Source: Pseudomonas sp. RIT-PI-q
Lineage (GTDB): Bacteria > Pseudomonadota > Gammaproteobacteria > Pseudomonadales > Pseudomonadaceae
Length of the DNA stretch: 64,000 bases
Reading direction: 5' to 3'
Assembly: GCF_001297125.1 (NCBI RefSeq)
Contig: NZ_LHPC01000055.1
Span: forward strand, 62,001 to 126,000
The notes under the pieces were generated by a model. The model was not told the origin of the DNA and did not search any database. It saw only the letters and a list, made by a program, of their open reading frames with translations. The translations under genes were made by a program, and so were the position numbers. Numbering within the stretch: position 1 is the stretch's first letter; each line of letters starts with the position of its first letter. This document shows, piece by piece, positions 8,275-17,132 of this stretch.

Positions 8275-9504
8275 TCAGAACAACACGCGGCAACGAATGG
8301 TGCCGTTGATGTGCTGCAGCTTCTCTTGCGCCATTTCCGAGTATTCGGCGTCTACGTCGATAACCACGTAGCCGACTTTCTCGTTGGTCTGCAGGAACTG
8401 ACCGGAAATGTTGATGCCGTTTTCGGCGAAGACCTTGTTGATCTCGCTCATCACACCCGGGATGTTCTCGTGGATGTGCAACAGACGGTGCTTGCCAGGG
8501 TGAGCCGGCAACGCCACTTCCGGGAAGTTGACCGAGGACACCGACGTACCGTTGTCGCTGTACTTGACCAGTTTCTCGGCCACTTCCAGACCGATGTTGG
8601 CTTGCGCTTCAGCGGTGGAACCACCGATGTGCGGGGTCAGGATCACGTTGTCCAGGCCACGCAGCGGGCTTTCGAACTCTTCTTCGTTGGAGCGAGGCTC
8701 CACCGGGAACACGTCGATGGCCGCGCCGATCAGGTGCTTGTCCTTGATCGCGTCCGCCAGGGCTTGCAGTTCGACCACGGTGCCGCGAGCAGCGTTGATC
8801 AGGATGCCGCCCTTCTTGATGGCGCGGATTTCCTTCTCGCCGATCATCCACTGGGTCGCAGCGGTTTCCGGAACGTGCAGGGTGACGATGTCCGACATGC
8901 CCAGCAGCTCGGTCAGGCTGGCAACTTGCGTTGCGTTGCCCAATGGCAGCTTGGTCACGGTGTCGTAGAAGTACACCTGCATGCCCAGGCCTTCCGCCAG
9001 GACCGACAGTTGCGTACCGATCGAACCGTAACCGACGATACCCAGCTTCTTGCCGCGGATTTCGAAGGAGTTGGCTGCGCTCTTGATCCAGCCGCCACGG
9101 TGGCAGGAAGCGTTCTTCTCAGGGATGCCGCGCAGCAACAGGATCGCTTCGGCCAGCACCAGCTCCGCTACGGAACGGGTGTTGGAGTACGGTGCGTTGA
9201 ACACCGCGATGCCGCGTTCGCGAGCCGCGTTGAGGTCGACCTGGTTGGTGCCGATGCAGAAACAGCCGACAGCCACCAGTTTCTTCGCGTGATCGAAGAT
9301 CTCTTCCGTCAGTTGAGTGCGGGAGCGAATGCCGATGAAGTGCGCATCAGCGATCTTTTCCTTCAGCTGGGCTTCCGGCAGAGAACCTGTGAGGTACTCG
9401 ATGCTGGTGTAGCCCGCCGACTTGAGAACGTCGACAGCCGATTGGTGGACGCCTTCGAGAAGAAGGAACTTGATCTTGCTCTTATCGAGAGAAGTCTTGC
9501 TCAT
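8275..9504 (-). CDS. serA: D-3-phosphoglycerate dehydrogenase
   Basis: 409 residues from the ATG at 9504; the frame continues upstream to 9651 without family similarity. It catalyses the first step of serine synthesis, 3-phosphoglycerate to 3-phosphohydroxypyruvate, with NAD(H). Visible are the Rossmann motif GKKLGIVGYGSIG, the active-site region NAARGTVVELQAL and the catalytic TPHIGGSTAEAQ, plus a C-terminal ACT domain (GYVVIDVDAEYSEMAQEKL) for serine feedback. The 2-oxoglutarate-reducing activity of SerA-type enzymes links it to the divergent D-2-hydroxyglutarate dehydrogenase gene 206 bases away. Confidence 0.97.
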   Translation of the reverse strand: MSKTSLDKSKIKFLLLEGVHQSAVDVLKSAGYTSIEYLTGSLPEAQLKEKIADAHFIGIRSRTQLTEEIFDHAKKLVAVGCFCIGTNQVDLNAARERGIAVFNAPYSNTRSVAELVLAEAILLLRGIPEKNASCHRGGWIKSAANSFEIRGKKLGIVGYGSIGTQLSVLAEGLGMQVYFYDTVTKLPLGNATQVASLTELLGMSDIVTLHVPETAATQWMIGEKEIRAIKKGGILINAARGTVVELQALADAIKDKHLIGAAIDVFPVEPRSNEEEFESPLRGLDNVILTPHIGGSTAEAQANIGLEVAEKLVKYSDNGTSVSSVNFPEVALPAHPGKHRLLHIHENIPGVMSEINKVFAENGINISGQFLQTNEKVGYVVIDVDAEYSEMAQEKLQHINGTIRCRVLF

Positions 9505-9710
9505 CTGCGTAAACCTGTATCCCGGAGAAAAATGGCAGGGAAGGGCGCAGCCCAGAGCTGACCCGAACGGCAGGAACGCCGTCACCGCAGAACAGCCGTT
9601 GGGCACTATGCTGCGGGGTCGGTATGCTAGCATATGCACCCCGCTAAACACTCATTCCTGCGACGTGAAGCGTTCTCAGGATGACCATGAATTGTTCGAG
9701 AGTTCTGTCG

Positions 9711-11105
9711 ATGACCAATCCTGCCCTGATTGAAGAGCTGAAGACCCTGGTTGAGCCTGGTAAGGTGCTGACCGATGCCGACTCCCTGAATGCTTACGGT
9801 AAGGATTGGACCAAGCATTTCGCCCCGGCCCCGACCGCCATCGTGTTTCCCAAGACCACCGAGCAGGTCCAGGCCATTGTCCGTTGGGCCAATGAGCACA
9901 AGGTGGCGCTGGTGCCGTCCGGCGGTCGCACCGGGCTTTCCGCTGCTGCCGTGGCGGCGAATGGTGAAGTAGTCGTTTCGTTCGACTACATGAACCAGAT
10001 TCTCGACGTGAACATGACCGATCGCACTGCCGTTTGTCAGCCGGGCGTGGTCACTGAGCATTTGCAGAACGTCGCCGAAGAAAAGGGCCTGTACTACCCG
10101 GTCGACTTCGCTTCGGCAGGTTCCAGCCAGATTGGCGGCAATATCGGCACCAATGCCGGCGGGATCAAGGTCATTCGCTACGGCATGACCCGCAACTGGG
10201 TCGCGGGCATGAAAGTCGTCACCGGCAAGGGCGACCTGCTGGAACTGAACCGCGACCTGATCAAGAACGCCACCGGCTACGATTTGCGTCAGCTGTTTAT
10301 CGGCGCCGAAGGCACGCTGGGTTTCGTGGTCGAAGCGACCATGCGCCTGGATCGCGCCCCGAAAAACCTCACCGCGATGGTCCTCGGCACCGCCGATTTC
10401 GACTCGATCATGCCGGTGCTGCACGCGTTCCAGAGCAAACTCGACCTGACCGCGTTCGAATTTTTCTCCGACAAAGCCCTGGCGAAAGTCATGGCGCGCG
10501 GCGACGTGCCGACGCCGTTCGAAACCGATTGCCCGTTCTACGCACTGCTGGAATTCGAAGCGACCACCGAAGAAGTGGCCAACCATGCCCTGGAAACCTT
10601 CGAACATTGCGTCGAGCAGGGCTGGGTGCTGGACGGCGTGATGAGCCAGAGCGAAACCCAACTGCAGAACCTGTGGAAGTTGCGCGAATACATCTCCGAA
10701 ACCATTTCCCACTGGACGCCGTACAAGAACGACATTTCGGTCACTGTGTCGAAAGTCCCGGCGTTCCTCAAGGAAATCGATGCGATCGTCGGCGAACATT
10801 ACCCGGATTTCGAAATCGTCTGGTTCGGCCACATCGGCGACGGCAATCTGCACTTGAACATCCTCAAGCCAGAAAACCTGAGCAAGGACGAGTTCTTCGC
10901 CAAGTGCGCGACCGTCAACAAGTGGGTGTTCGAAACCGTCGAGAAGTACAACGGTTCGATTTCCGCCGAACATGGCGTGGGCATGACCAAGCGTGACTAC
11001 TTGACCTACAGCCGCTCACCCGTTGAGATCGAATACATGAAAGCCGTCAAAGCGGTCTTCGACCCGAACGGCATCATGAACCCAGGCAAAATTTTCGCTG
11101 TTTGA
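9711..11105 (+). CDS. FAD-linked D-2-hydroxyglutarate dehydrogenase
   Basis: 464 residues from the ATG at 9711. It is a PCMH-type FAD flavoprotein with the FAD-binding PSGGRTGLSAAAVA and IGGNIGTNAGGIKVIRYG segments, and the metal and substrate motifs WFGHIGDGNLHLNI and SAEHGVG near the C-terminus. The usual database name is glycolate-oxidase-like FAD oxidase. The PAO1 counterpart (PA0317) and its P. stutzeri homologue are D-2-hydroxyglutarate dehydrogenases that re-oxidise the D-2-hydroxyglutarate made by SerA and so pull serine synthesis forward. Its divergent position next to serA supports the same role. Electrons would go to electron-transfer flavoprotein. Confidence 0.9.
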   Translation: MTNPALIEELKTLVEPGKVLTDADSLNAYGKDWTKHFAPAPTAIVFPKTTEQVQAIVRWANEHKVALVPSGGRTGLSAAAVAANGEVVVSFDYMNQILDVNMTDRTAVCQPGVVTEHLQNVAEEKGLYYPVDFASAGSSQIGGNIGTNAGGIKVIRYGMTRNWVAGMKVVTGKGDLLELNRDLIKNATGYDLRQLFIGAEGTLGFVVEATMRLDRAPKNLTAMVLGTADFDSIMPVLHAFQSKLDLTAFEFFSDKALAKVMARGDVPTPFETDCPFYALLEFEATTEEVANHALETFEHCVEQGWVLDGVMSQSETQLQNLWKLREYISETISHWTPYKNDISVTVSKVPAFLKEIDAIVGEHYPDFEIVWFGHIGDGNLHLNILKPENLSKDEFFAKCATVNKWVFETVEKYNGSISAEHGVGMTKRDYLTYSRSPVEIEYMKAVKAVFDPNGIMNPGKIFAV

Positions 11106-11127
11106 ATCAATGAAACAGGAGTCGGTT

Positions 11128-11793
11128 ATGAGCTATCAGCACCAGTATGTCGACGGTACGCGTATTCACTTCCCGCTGGGAAAAGTGGTGTGCATCGGCC
11201 GTAACTACGCCGAACACGCCAAGGAACTGGACAACCCGGTGCCTACCGAACCGCTGCTGTTCATCAAGCCAGGCAGTTGCGTGGTGCCGCTGGAAGGCGG
11301 TTTCAGTATTCCGACCGAGCGTGGCTCGGTGCATTACGAAGCGGAAATCGCGGTGTTGATCGGCAAGCCGTTGTCGACCAAGCCGAGCCGCGAAGAAGTG
11401 CTCGACGCCATCTCCGGTTTCGCCCCGGCCCTGGACTTGACCCTGCGCGACAAGCAGGCCGAGCTGAAATCCAAAGGCCTGCCTTGGGAAATCGCCAAGT
11501 CCTTCGACGGTGCGGCAGTGATTGCGCCGTTCGTGTCCGGCGGCACCTTCGCCGACCTGACCGACATCGGTATCCGCCTGACCATCAACGGTGAAGTTCG
11601 CCAGGATGGCAACAGCAGCGCGATGCTCAACCCGATCGTGCCGATGATCCAGCACATGGCCGGCTGTTTCTCGCTGCAGGCCGGTGACGTGATCCTGACC
11701 GGTACGCCGGTGGGCGTTGGTCCGCTGAATGTCGGTGACGAGATTGTCCTGGAGCTGCCAGGCGCCAGCAGTTTCACCAGCAGCGTCCGCTAA
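11128..11793 (+). CDS. Fumarylacetoacetate-hydrolase-family protein
   Basis: 221 residues from the ATG at 11128, with ACAGGAG in front. The FAH fold markers are present: GKVVCIGRNYAEHAKEL, then HYEAEIAVLIGKPL with the metal-binding Glu-x-Glu, the later KSFDGAAVIAPFV and LTGTPVGVGPL. Members act as acylpyruvases, oxaloacetate decarboxylases or oxaloacetate tautomerases; the closest bacterial relatives of this length (YcgM/FAHD1 type) fit oxaloacetate or acylpyruvate. It starts 22 bases after the D-2-hydroxyglutarate dehydrogenase stop, so the two form an operon. Confidence 0.88.
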   Translation: MSYQHQYVDGTRIHFPLGKVVCIGRNYAEHAKELDNPVPTEPLLFIKPGSCVVPLEGGFSIPTERGSVHYEAEIAVLIGKPLSTKPSREEVLDAISGFAPALDLTLRDKQAELKSKGLPWEIAKSFDGAAVIAPFVSGGTFADLTDIGIRLTINGEVRQDGNSSAMLNPIVPMIQHMAGCFSLQAGDVILTGTPVGVGPLNVGDEIVLELPGASSFTSSVR

Positions 11794-11807
11794 CCAACGC
11801 AAAACCC

Positions 11808-11898
11808 CTGTAGGAGCTGGCTTGCCAGCGAAGGCGGCCGGTCTGCCAACATCAATGTTGAATTTGATGGCCTCTTCGCTGGCAAGCCAGCTCCTACA
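11808..11898. repeat. REP doublet, GCTGGCTTGCCAGCG subtype, arms facing inward
   Basis: Arms at about 11809-11834 and 11872-11897. The spacer contains ATCAATGTTGAAT. Confidence 0.9.
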
Positions 11899-11928
11899 CA
11901 TACCTGAATTTCTGGAACGCATTCCCCG

Positions 11929-12855
11929 ATGGCCACTCAACCGCTGCCTACGCTGAAATCTGCCCGCCGCTCACGCTTTGCCATGCGCTGGTATTCCTGG
12001 CTTTTGCTGGTAGCCGCCGCCGTGTATGGCCTCGCGTTTGCCATGCATTGGGATGATCGTGGGGTGCTCTGGGTGCGGGAACGTTTCGAAAGCCCGGCCG
12101 TGCGCCAGGAGAGTGTCTGGCTACCGGATTACCGGGCGGTGATCGATGCCAAAGTGCTTCCGGGCATGGAGAAGGACGAAGCCTCCGACCTGGCCTACGA
12201 TCCGCAGACCAAAACCTTGTTCTCCGTCATGGGCAATAAACCGTTCCTGGTCGAGCTGACCTTGCAGGGCGATGTCCTGCGCAAAATGCCGCTGGTGGGC
12301 TGGAGCAACCCGGAAGGGGTGACCGTGATGGGCAACGGTCTGTTGGCCATTGTTGATGAGCGCGAGCACATGCTCTCCATCGTCAAGGTCGATGCCGATA
12401 CCCGCGAGTTGAACATCGCCAACTTCCCGAAATACGATCTCGGTCCTTCGAAGAGCCAGAACAAGGCTTTCGAAGCCGTCGTCTGGGACTCGCGCAATCA
12501 GCACATGCTGCTGGGTGAAGAGCGACCGCCTGCGTTGTTCTCCTGGAAAGGTGATGGCAAGACGCTTATCGGTGACAAGGTGAAGCTGGCCAGTCATGCG
12601 CTGGACATGCGCAACCTGTCGGCCTTGGCCATCGACCCTCGGACCGGCCACATGCTGGTACTGTCCGCTGACTCTCACCTGCTGCTGGAGCTGGACAAAA
12701 AGGGCGAGCAGGTCAGTTTCATCAGCCTGCTGGGCGGCTTCAATGGCCTGAAAAACACCATTCCGCGCGCCGAAGGCGTGACCATTGACGAGGCTGGCAC
12801 GCTGTACATGGTGAGCGAACCAAACCTGTTCTACCGTTTCGAAAAGCAGAAATAG
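11929..12855 (+). CDS. SdiA-regulated-domain protein (YjiK family), first of two
   Basis: 308 residues. A single membrane segment near residues 22-40 (WYSWLLLVAAAVYGLAF) is followed by a periplasmic six-bladed beta-propeller-like region with repeated ASDLAYDPQTKTLFSV, SNPEGVTVMGNGLLAIVDE and AEGVTIDEAGTLYMVSEP motifs. These resemble the SdiA-regulated (PF06977) family. Function unknown. The next complete gene is a paralog with the same layout. Confidence 0.82.
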   Translation: MATQPLPTLKSARRSRFAMRWYSWLLLVAAAVYGLAFAMHWDDRGVLWVRERFESPAVRQESVWLPDYRAVIDAKVLPGMEKDEASDLAYDPQTKTLFSVMGNKPFLVELTLQGDVLRKMPLVGWSNPEGVTVMGNGLLAIVDEREHMLSIVKVDADTRELNIANFPKYDLGPSKSQNKAFEAVVWDSRNQHMLLGEERPPALFSWKGDGKTLIGDKVKLASHALDMRNLSALAIDPRTGHMLVLSADSHLLLELDKKGEQVSFISLLGGFNGLKNTIPRAEGVTIDEAGTLYMVSEPNLFYRFEKQK

Positions 12856-12867
12856 ACCCTACCTTCC

Positions 12868-12955
12868 TGTAGGAGCTGCCGAAGGCTGCGATCTTTTGAC
12901 TTTTATTTTTTAGTATCAAGATCAAAAGATCGCAGCCTTCGGCCGCTCCTGCACG
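12868..12955. repeat. Long imperfect inverted repeat with GGCTGCGATCTTTTGA core
   Basis: Left arm 12869-12900 and right arm 12921-12954 share a core GCCGAAGGCTGCGATCTTTT, flanked by TAGGAGCTG / CGCTCCTGCA ends. The loop is T-rich. It belongs to a different repeat family from the other REP doublets. It lies between the two SdiA-regulated-type genes and may act as an attenuator or stabilise the upstream mRNA. Confidence 0.85.
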
Positions 12956-13056
12956 GGTTCAATTCGGAAGTTGTGGTCGAAGGCATCTGGCCATTAAGCT
13001 TCAATTCAGACAGGCGTGATATTTCATCCGCCTGTTTTGTATTCGAGCCCGCCCTA

Positions 13057-13974
13057 ATGCGTCGATTTGCCCGCCCCAAACCCCTGCTACTGATCCTGTC
13101 GGTGATTGCGCTGATTGTGTTGATCGCGATCGGTCAGTACATGCGCCTGTTCGAGCGCGCCTGGTTCAATCTGCAGACGCTTTGGCAGCCAACGAGCACG
13201 CTGTCCATTGGACTGGATCAGTATCAGGTCGCCGTCGAGGCGCGAGTCATCGAGGGCCTGGACGATGATGTGTCGGCACTGACATTCGATCCGGTGCGCA
13301 AAAGCCTGTTCACTGTCACCAACAAAAACTCCGAGCTGATCGAGCTGTCGCTGGACGGGCAGATTATTCGGCGCATCGCGTTGGTCGGTTTCGGCGACCC
13401 GGAGGCGGTGGAATTCATCAGCGCCGACACGTACGTGATCACCGACGAGCACCAGCATCGACTGATCAAGATTCATCTGGAAAAGGGCACCACCTTCCTC
13501 GACGCGGCGGATGCCGAGCAGATGACCCTTGGCGTGCACATGAGCGGCAACAAGGGTTTTGAAGGGTTGGCCTACGATTCGGTGGGCAAGCGGCTGTTTG
13601 TCGCCAAGGAACGCGACCCGATGCTGATCTACGAAGTGCAGGGTTTTCCGCATTACAACCCGGAAAAGTCCTACGCAGTGCACGTGGTCAACAACCCCAA
13701 GCGCGATGCCGGGATGTTCGTGCGGGACCTGTCGAGCCTGCAATACGATGAGCGCAGCGGCCATCTGCTGGCGCTGTCGGATGAATCGCGGCTGATTCTG
13801 GAGCTGGATATAGACGGACGCCCGCTGAGCACCATGTCATTGAACAAGGGCCGCCAGGGTTTACAGAAAACCGTGCCGCAAGCAGAAGGGATCGCCATGG
13901 ATGACGACGGTACGATGTACCTGGTGAGCGAGCCGAACCTGTTCTACGTCTTCAAAAAACCAGCGCAACCCTAA
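13057..13974 (+). CDS. SdiA-regulated-domain protein (YjiK family), second of two
   Basis: 305 residues from the ATG at 13057; the frame is open from 12973 but the extra residues have no counterpart in the paralog. Layout is the same as the previous gene: one N-terminal membrane segment (residues about 8-26) and a propeller with DDVSALTFDPVRKSLFTV, GDPEAVEFISADTYVITDE, FEGLAYDSVGKRLFVAKE and AEGIAMDDDGTMYLVSEP. The near-identical final blade (YLVSEPNLFYVF versus YMVSEPNLFYRF) points to an old tandem duplication. Confidence 0.82.
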   Translation: MRRFARPKPLLLILSVIALIVLIAIGQYMRLFERAWFNLQTLWQPTSTLSIGLDQYQVAVEARVIEGLDDDVSALTFDPVRKSLFTVTNKNSELIELSLDGQIIRRIALVGFGDPEAVEFISADTYVITDEHQHRLIKIHLEKGTTFLDAADAEQMTLGVHMSGNKGFEGLAYDSVGKRLFVAKERDPMLIYEVQGFPHYNPEKSYAVHVVNNPKRDAGMFVRDLSSLQYDERSGHLLALSDESRLILELDIDGRPLSTMSLNKGRQGLQKTVPQAEGIAMDDDGTMYLVSEPNLFYVFKKPAQP

Positions 13975-13989
13975 CCAACACCCCAAAAA

Positions 13990-14081
13990 CTGTGAGAGCG
14001 GGCTCGCCCGCGATAGCGGTCTATCATTCAACAATGATGTTGAATGTGATGGCCTCATCGCGGGCAAGCCCGCTCCCACAG
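13990..14081. repeat. REP doublet, GGGCTTGCCCGCG subtype, arms facing inward
   Basis: The left arm carries two substitutions (TGAGAG and GGCTCG) compared with the right arm. The spacer has the shared ATGATGTTGAATGTG core. Confidence 0.88.
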
Positions 14082-14100
14082 ATTTATCGGCGTGTCTGAA

Positions 14101-14775
14101 TTACTCAGCGCGCAGGGTTTTCACGCCTTCGCTGGTGCCCAGCAACAGCAAATCTGCCGGACGCGCCGCAAACAAACCGTTGGTGACCACGCCAACAATC
14201 GCGTTGATCTGCGATTCCAGTTCCACCGGGTTGGTGATCTGCATGTTGAACACGTCGAGGATGATGTTGCCGTTGTCGGTCAGTACGCCTTCACGATAAA
14301 CCGGGTCGCCGCCCAGCTTCACCAGCTCGCGGGCCACGTGGCTGCGGGCCATCGGGATCACTTCGACCGGCAGCGGGAACGCGCCGAGCACCGGCACCAG
14401 TTTGCTGGCGTCGGCGATGCAGATGAAGGTCTTGGCCACGGCCGCGACGATTTTCTCGCGGGTCAGGGCTGCGCCGCCACCCTTGATCAGGTTCAGGTGC
14501 GCGTCGCTTTCATCGGCGCCGTCGACGTAGAACTCCAGGTCGCTGACCGTATTCAGCTCATACACCGGAATGCCGTGGCCCTTGAGGCGGGCGGCGGTGG
14601 CTTCGGAACTGGCGACGGCGCCGTCGAATGCGCCCTTGTGCTGGGCCAGGGCATCGATGAAGCAGTTGGCGGTGGAGCCGGTGCCGACACCGACGATGCT
14701 CTTGTCGTCGAGTTTCGGAAGGATGAAGTCGACGGCGGCCTGAGCCACTGCCTGTTTGAGTTGATCCTGAGTCAT
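14101..14775 (-). CDS. rpiA: Ribose-5-phosphate isomerase A
   Basis: 224 residues from the ATG at 14775. It interconverts ribose-5-phosphate and ribulose-5-phosphate in the non-oxidative pentose-phosphate pathway. The family motifs GVGTGSTANCFIDAL (phosphate loop), YVDGADESDAHLNLIKGGGAALTREK (catalytic Asp, Glu and Lys) and the conserved C-terminal NGLFA are all present. The convergent-side REP doublet lies just downstream; ilvA is divergent upstream. Confidence 0.97.
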   Translation of the reverse strand: MTQDQLKQAVAQAAVDFILPKLDDKSIVGVGTGSTANCFIDALAQHKGAFDGAVASSEATAARLKGHGIPVYELNTVSDLEFYVDGADESDAHLNLIKGGGAALTREKIVAAVAKTFICIADASKLVPVLGAFPLPVEVIPMARSHVARELVKLGGDPVYREGVLTDNGNIILDVFNMQITNPVELESQINAIVGVVTNGLFAARPADLLLLGTSEGVKTLRAE

Positions 14776-14892
14776 GCGGGCTCCGAGGTGCCGAAGAGGG
14801 GAACGAAAGGCCGGCATTATAGGCGTCGGGGCGGGGAAGGGCATTGCCCGATTGGCAGGTCGTGACTAAAGCCTGCACCCCGCCCCGGGTAC

Positions 14893-14986
14893 CTGTAGGA
14901 GCGAGGCTTGCCCGCGAAGAGGCCGGCACACCCAGCATAAATGTTGACTGTAAGATCGCTTTCGCGGGCAAGCCTCGCTCCTACAG
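14893..14986. repeat. REP doublet, GAGGCTTGCCCGCG subtype, arms facing inward
   Basis: Arms at about 14893-14917 and 14960-14985; spacer with AAATGTTGACTG. It is unusual in lying between divergent genes (rpiA and ilvA), not at a 3' end. Confidence 0.9.
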
Positions 14987-15056
14987 GTGTGGTCGTGCGG
15001 TCGGAAGGCGGGTTAGACTCCTTGGCCCTGCCCAACCCGCTCAGTGATGCTTTCCG

Positions 15057-16571
15057 ATGCTCGAACAGTACGTCAAAAAGATCCTCACCTCGCGCGTTTA
15101 TGACGTTGCCGTAGAAACCCCATTGCAGACTGCTCGCCAGCTCTCCGAGCGGCTGGGCAATCATATTTGGCTCAAGCGTGAAGACTTGCAGCCGGTGTTC
15201 TCGTTCAAGATTCGCGGCGCTTACAACAAGCTCACTCAGCTGAGCGACGAAGAACGCGCTCGCGGCGTGGTCACCGCTTCGGCGGGCAATCACGCGCAAG
15301 GCCTGGCCCTGGCGGCCAAGGTGTTGGGCGTGAAAGCCACCATCGTCATGCCCAAGACCACGCCCGAGATCAAGGTCGAAGGCGTGCGTTCCCGTGGCGG
15401 CAAAGTGGTGCTGCACGGGGATTCGTTCCCCGAAGCCCTGGCCTACTCGCTGAAACTGGTCGACGAAAAAGGCTACGTCTACATTCACCCGTACGATGAT
15501 CCGCACACCATTGCCGGGCAGGGCACGGTGGCCATGGAGATTCTGCGCCAGCACCCCGGGCGCCTGGATGCGATCTTCGTTCCGGTGGGCGGCGGCGGGC
15601 TGATCGCCGGCATCGCGGCGTACGTGAAGTACCTGCGCCCGGAAATCAAAATCATCGGCGTCGAACCAGACGATTCCAATTGTCTGCAAGCCGCCATGGC
15701 CGCGGGCGAGCGGGTGGTGCTGCCGACCGTGGGCATCTTCGCCGACGGCGTCGCGGTGGCGCAGATTGGCCAGCACACGTTCGACATCTGCAAAGACTAT
15801 GTCGATGACGTGATCACCGTCAGCACCGACGAGATCTGCGCGGCGATCAAGGACATCTACGACGATACCCGCTCGATCACTGAACCTGCCGGCGCCTTGG
15901 GCGTGGCCGGGATCAAGAAGTACGTCGAGCAGAACGGCGTCACCGGGCACACCTTCGTGGCCATCGACTCCGGCGCCAACGTCAACTTCGACCGCCTGCG
16001 CCATGTCGCCGAGCGCGCCGAGCTGGGCGAGGGCCGTGAAGCCATCATCGCCGTGACCATCCCCGAGAAACCGGGCAGCTTCAAGGCGTTCTGCGAAGCC
16101 ATCGGCAAGCGCCAGATCACCGAATTCAACTACCGCTACAACACCGGCAGCGAAGCGCACATATTCGTTGGCGTGCAGACGCATCCCGATACCGACCCAC
16201 GCAGTGCGCTGATCGCCAGCCTCAGCGATCAGGGTTTCCCGGTGATCGACCTGACCGACAACGAACTGGCCAAGTTGCACATCCGCCACATGGTCGGCGG
16301 CCGTGCGGCACATGTCGTCGATGAAGTGATTCTGCGCTTCGAATTCCCGGAGCGTCCGGGTGCGCTGTTCAACTTCCTCAACAAGCTTGGCGGGCGCTGG
16401 AACATCTCGATGTTCCACTACCGCAACCACGGTGCGGCGGATGGTCGTGTGGTCGCCGGCCTGCAAGTGCCTCACGACGAACGCCATCTGGTGCCCGCAG
16501 CGCTGGAAGAAATCGGCTACCCGTACTGGGACGAAAGCGACAACCCGGCCTATCTGCTGTTTCTCGGCTGA
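15057..16571 (+). CDS. ilvA: Threonine ammonia-lyase, biosynthetic
   Basis: 504 residues. It deaminates threonine to 2-oxobutanoate, the first step of isoleucine synthesis. The PLP lysine is Lys51 in FSFKIRGAYNKL, the phosphate-binding loop is VGGGGLIAGIA, and two ACT-like regulatory domains follow from about residue 325 (AVTIPEKPGSFKAFCEAIG and RFEFPERPGALFNFLNKLG) for isoleucine and valine control. The double-ACT length marks the biosynthetic form. Confidence 0.96.
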   Translation: MLEQYVKKILTSRVYDVAVETPLQTARQLSERLGNHIWLKREDLQPVFSFKIRGAYNKLTQLSDEERARGVVTASAGNHAQGLALAAKVLGVKATIVMPKTTPEIKVEGVRSRGGKVVLHGDSFPEALAYSLKLVDEKGYVYIHPYDDPHTIAGQGTVAMEILRQHPGRLDAIFVPVGGGGLIAGIAAYVKYLRPEIKIIGVEPDDSNCLQAAMAAGERVVLPTVGIFADGVAVAQIGQHTFDICKDYVDDVITVSTDEICAAIKDIYDDTRSITEPAGALGVAGIKKYVEQNGVTGHTFVAIDSGANVNFDRLRHVAERAELGEGREAIIAVTIPEKPGSFKAFCEAIGKRQITEFNYRYNTGSEAHIFVGVQTHPDTDPRSALIASLSDQGFPVIDLTDNELAKLHIRHMVGGRAAHVVDEVILRFEFPERPGALFNFLNKLGGRWNISMFHYRNHGAADGRVVAGLQVPHDERHLVPAALEEIGYPYWDESDNPAYLLFLG

Positions 16572-16610
16572 GCGGCTACGCTGATGGGCAGGCTATAAGG
16601 AACTCGAACA

Positions 16611-17036
16611 ATGGAAACGTTAACCGCCCTGAAAGTGGCGCATGTCGTGGCGACGGTGCTGCTGTTGCTCAGCGCGCTGGGGTTGGCGATCTGGGTGTGG
16701 CGCACGCGGCGCAACGGTGATGCGACGGCTCACGCTCGAACGCTGCAACGGCCACGCGTGTTCATCTGGCTGCTGATGGGGCTGGCGCTGCTGAGCATGC
16801 CGTTCACGGGGTGGTGGATGGTGCATCTGGTGGGCTGGCCGCTGGGGCAGACCTGGTTGCTGGCTTCCAGCGTGCTGTACACCGTGGCGGCGTTGGGCTG
16901 GTTCTGGTTGTTGGTGCGGCTTAACACGCTGCGCACTGCGCCGGGAGGCAGTGGCAAGTTCACCTTTGCCTTGGCGTTGTTCAGCTTCGTCTGCTTTATC
17001 GCCATTGCCGGGTTGATGGGTGCCAAGCCGGTTTAA
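16611..17036 (+). CDS. Four-helix membrane protein (DUF2269-like)
   Basis: 141 residues with four hydrophobic segments at about residues 8-28, 50-70, 78-102 and 115-137. The first segment, KVAHVVATVLLLLSALG, resembles the DUF2269 family of small inner-membrane proteins. No charged or catalytic motif gives a function. It starts 39 bases after ilvA and may be read through from it. Confidence 0.7.
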   Translation: METLTALKVAHVVATVLLLLSALGLAIWVWRTRRNGDATAHARTLQRPRVFIWLLMGLALLSMPFTGWWMVHLVGWPLGQTWLLASSVLYTVAALGWFWLLVRLNTLRTAPGGSGKFTFALALFSFVCFIAIAGLMGAKPV

Positions 17037-17050
17037 TGTGTGAAACCATG

Positions 17051-17130
17051 GCGTCCCCTTCGCGGGCAAGCCTCGCTCCTACAGTACGGCGATGAGCCTT
17101 TGTAGGAGCGAGGCTTGCCCGCGAAGGCGT
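17051..17130. repeat. REP doublet, GAGGCTTGCCCGCG subtype, arms facing outward
   Basis: Arms 17058-17083 and 17101-17127 are perfect inverted copies, between convergent genes. Confidence 0.9.
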
Positions 17131-17132
17131 CT

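Noticed and set aside
8257..9561. 434-residue open frame antisense to serA
   Set aside because: It begins inside the terminator region and ends in REP-free leader sequence; the amino-acid make-up is that of a reverse complement and serA is intact.
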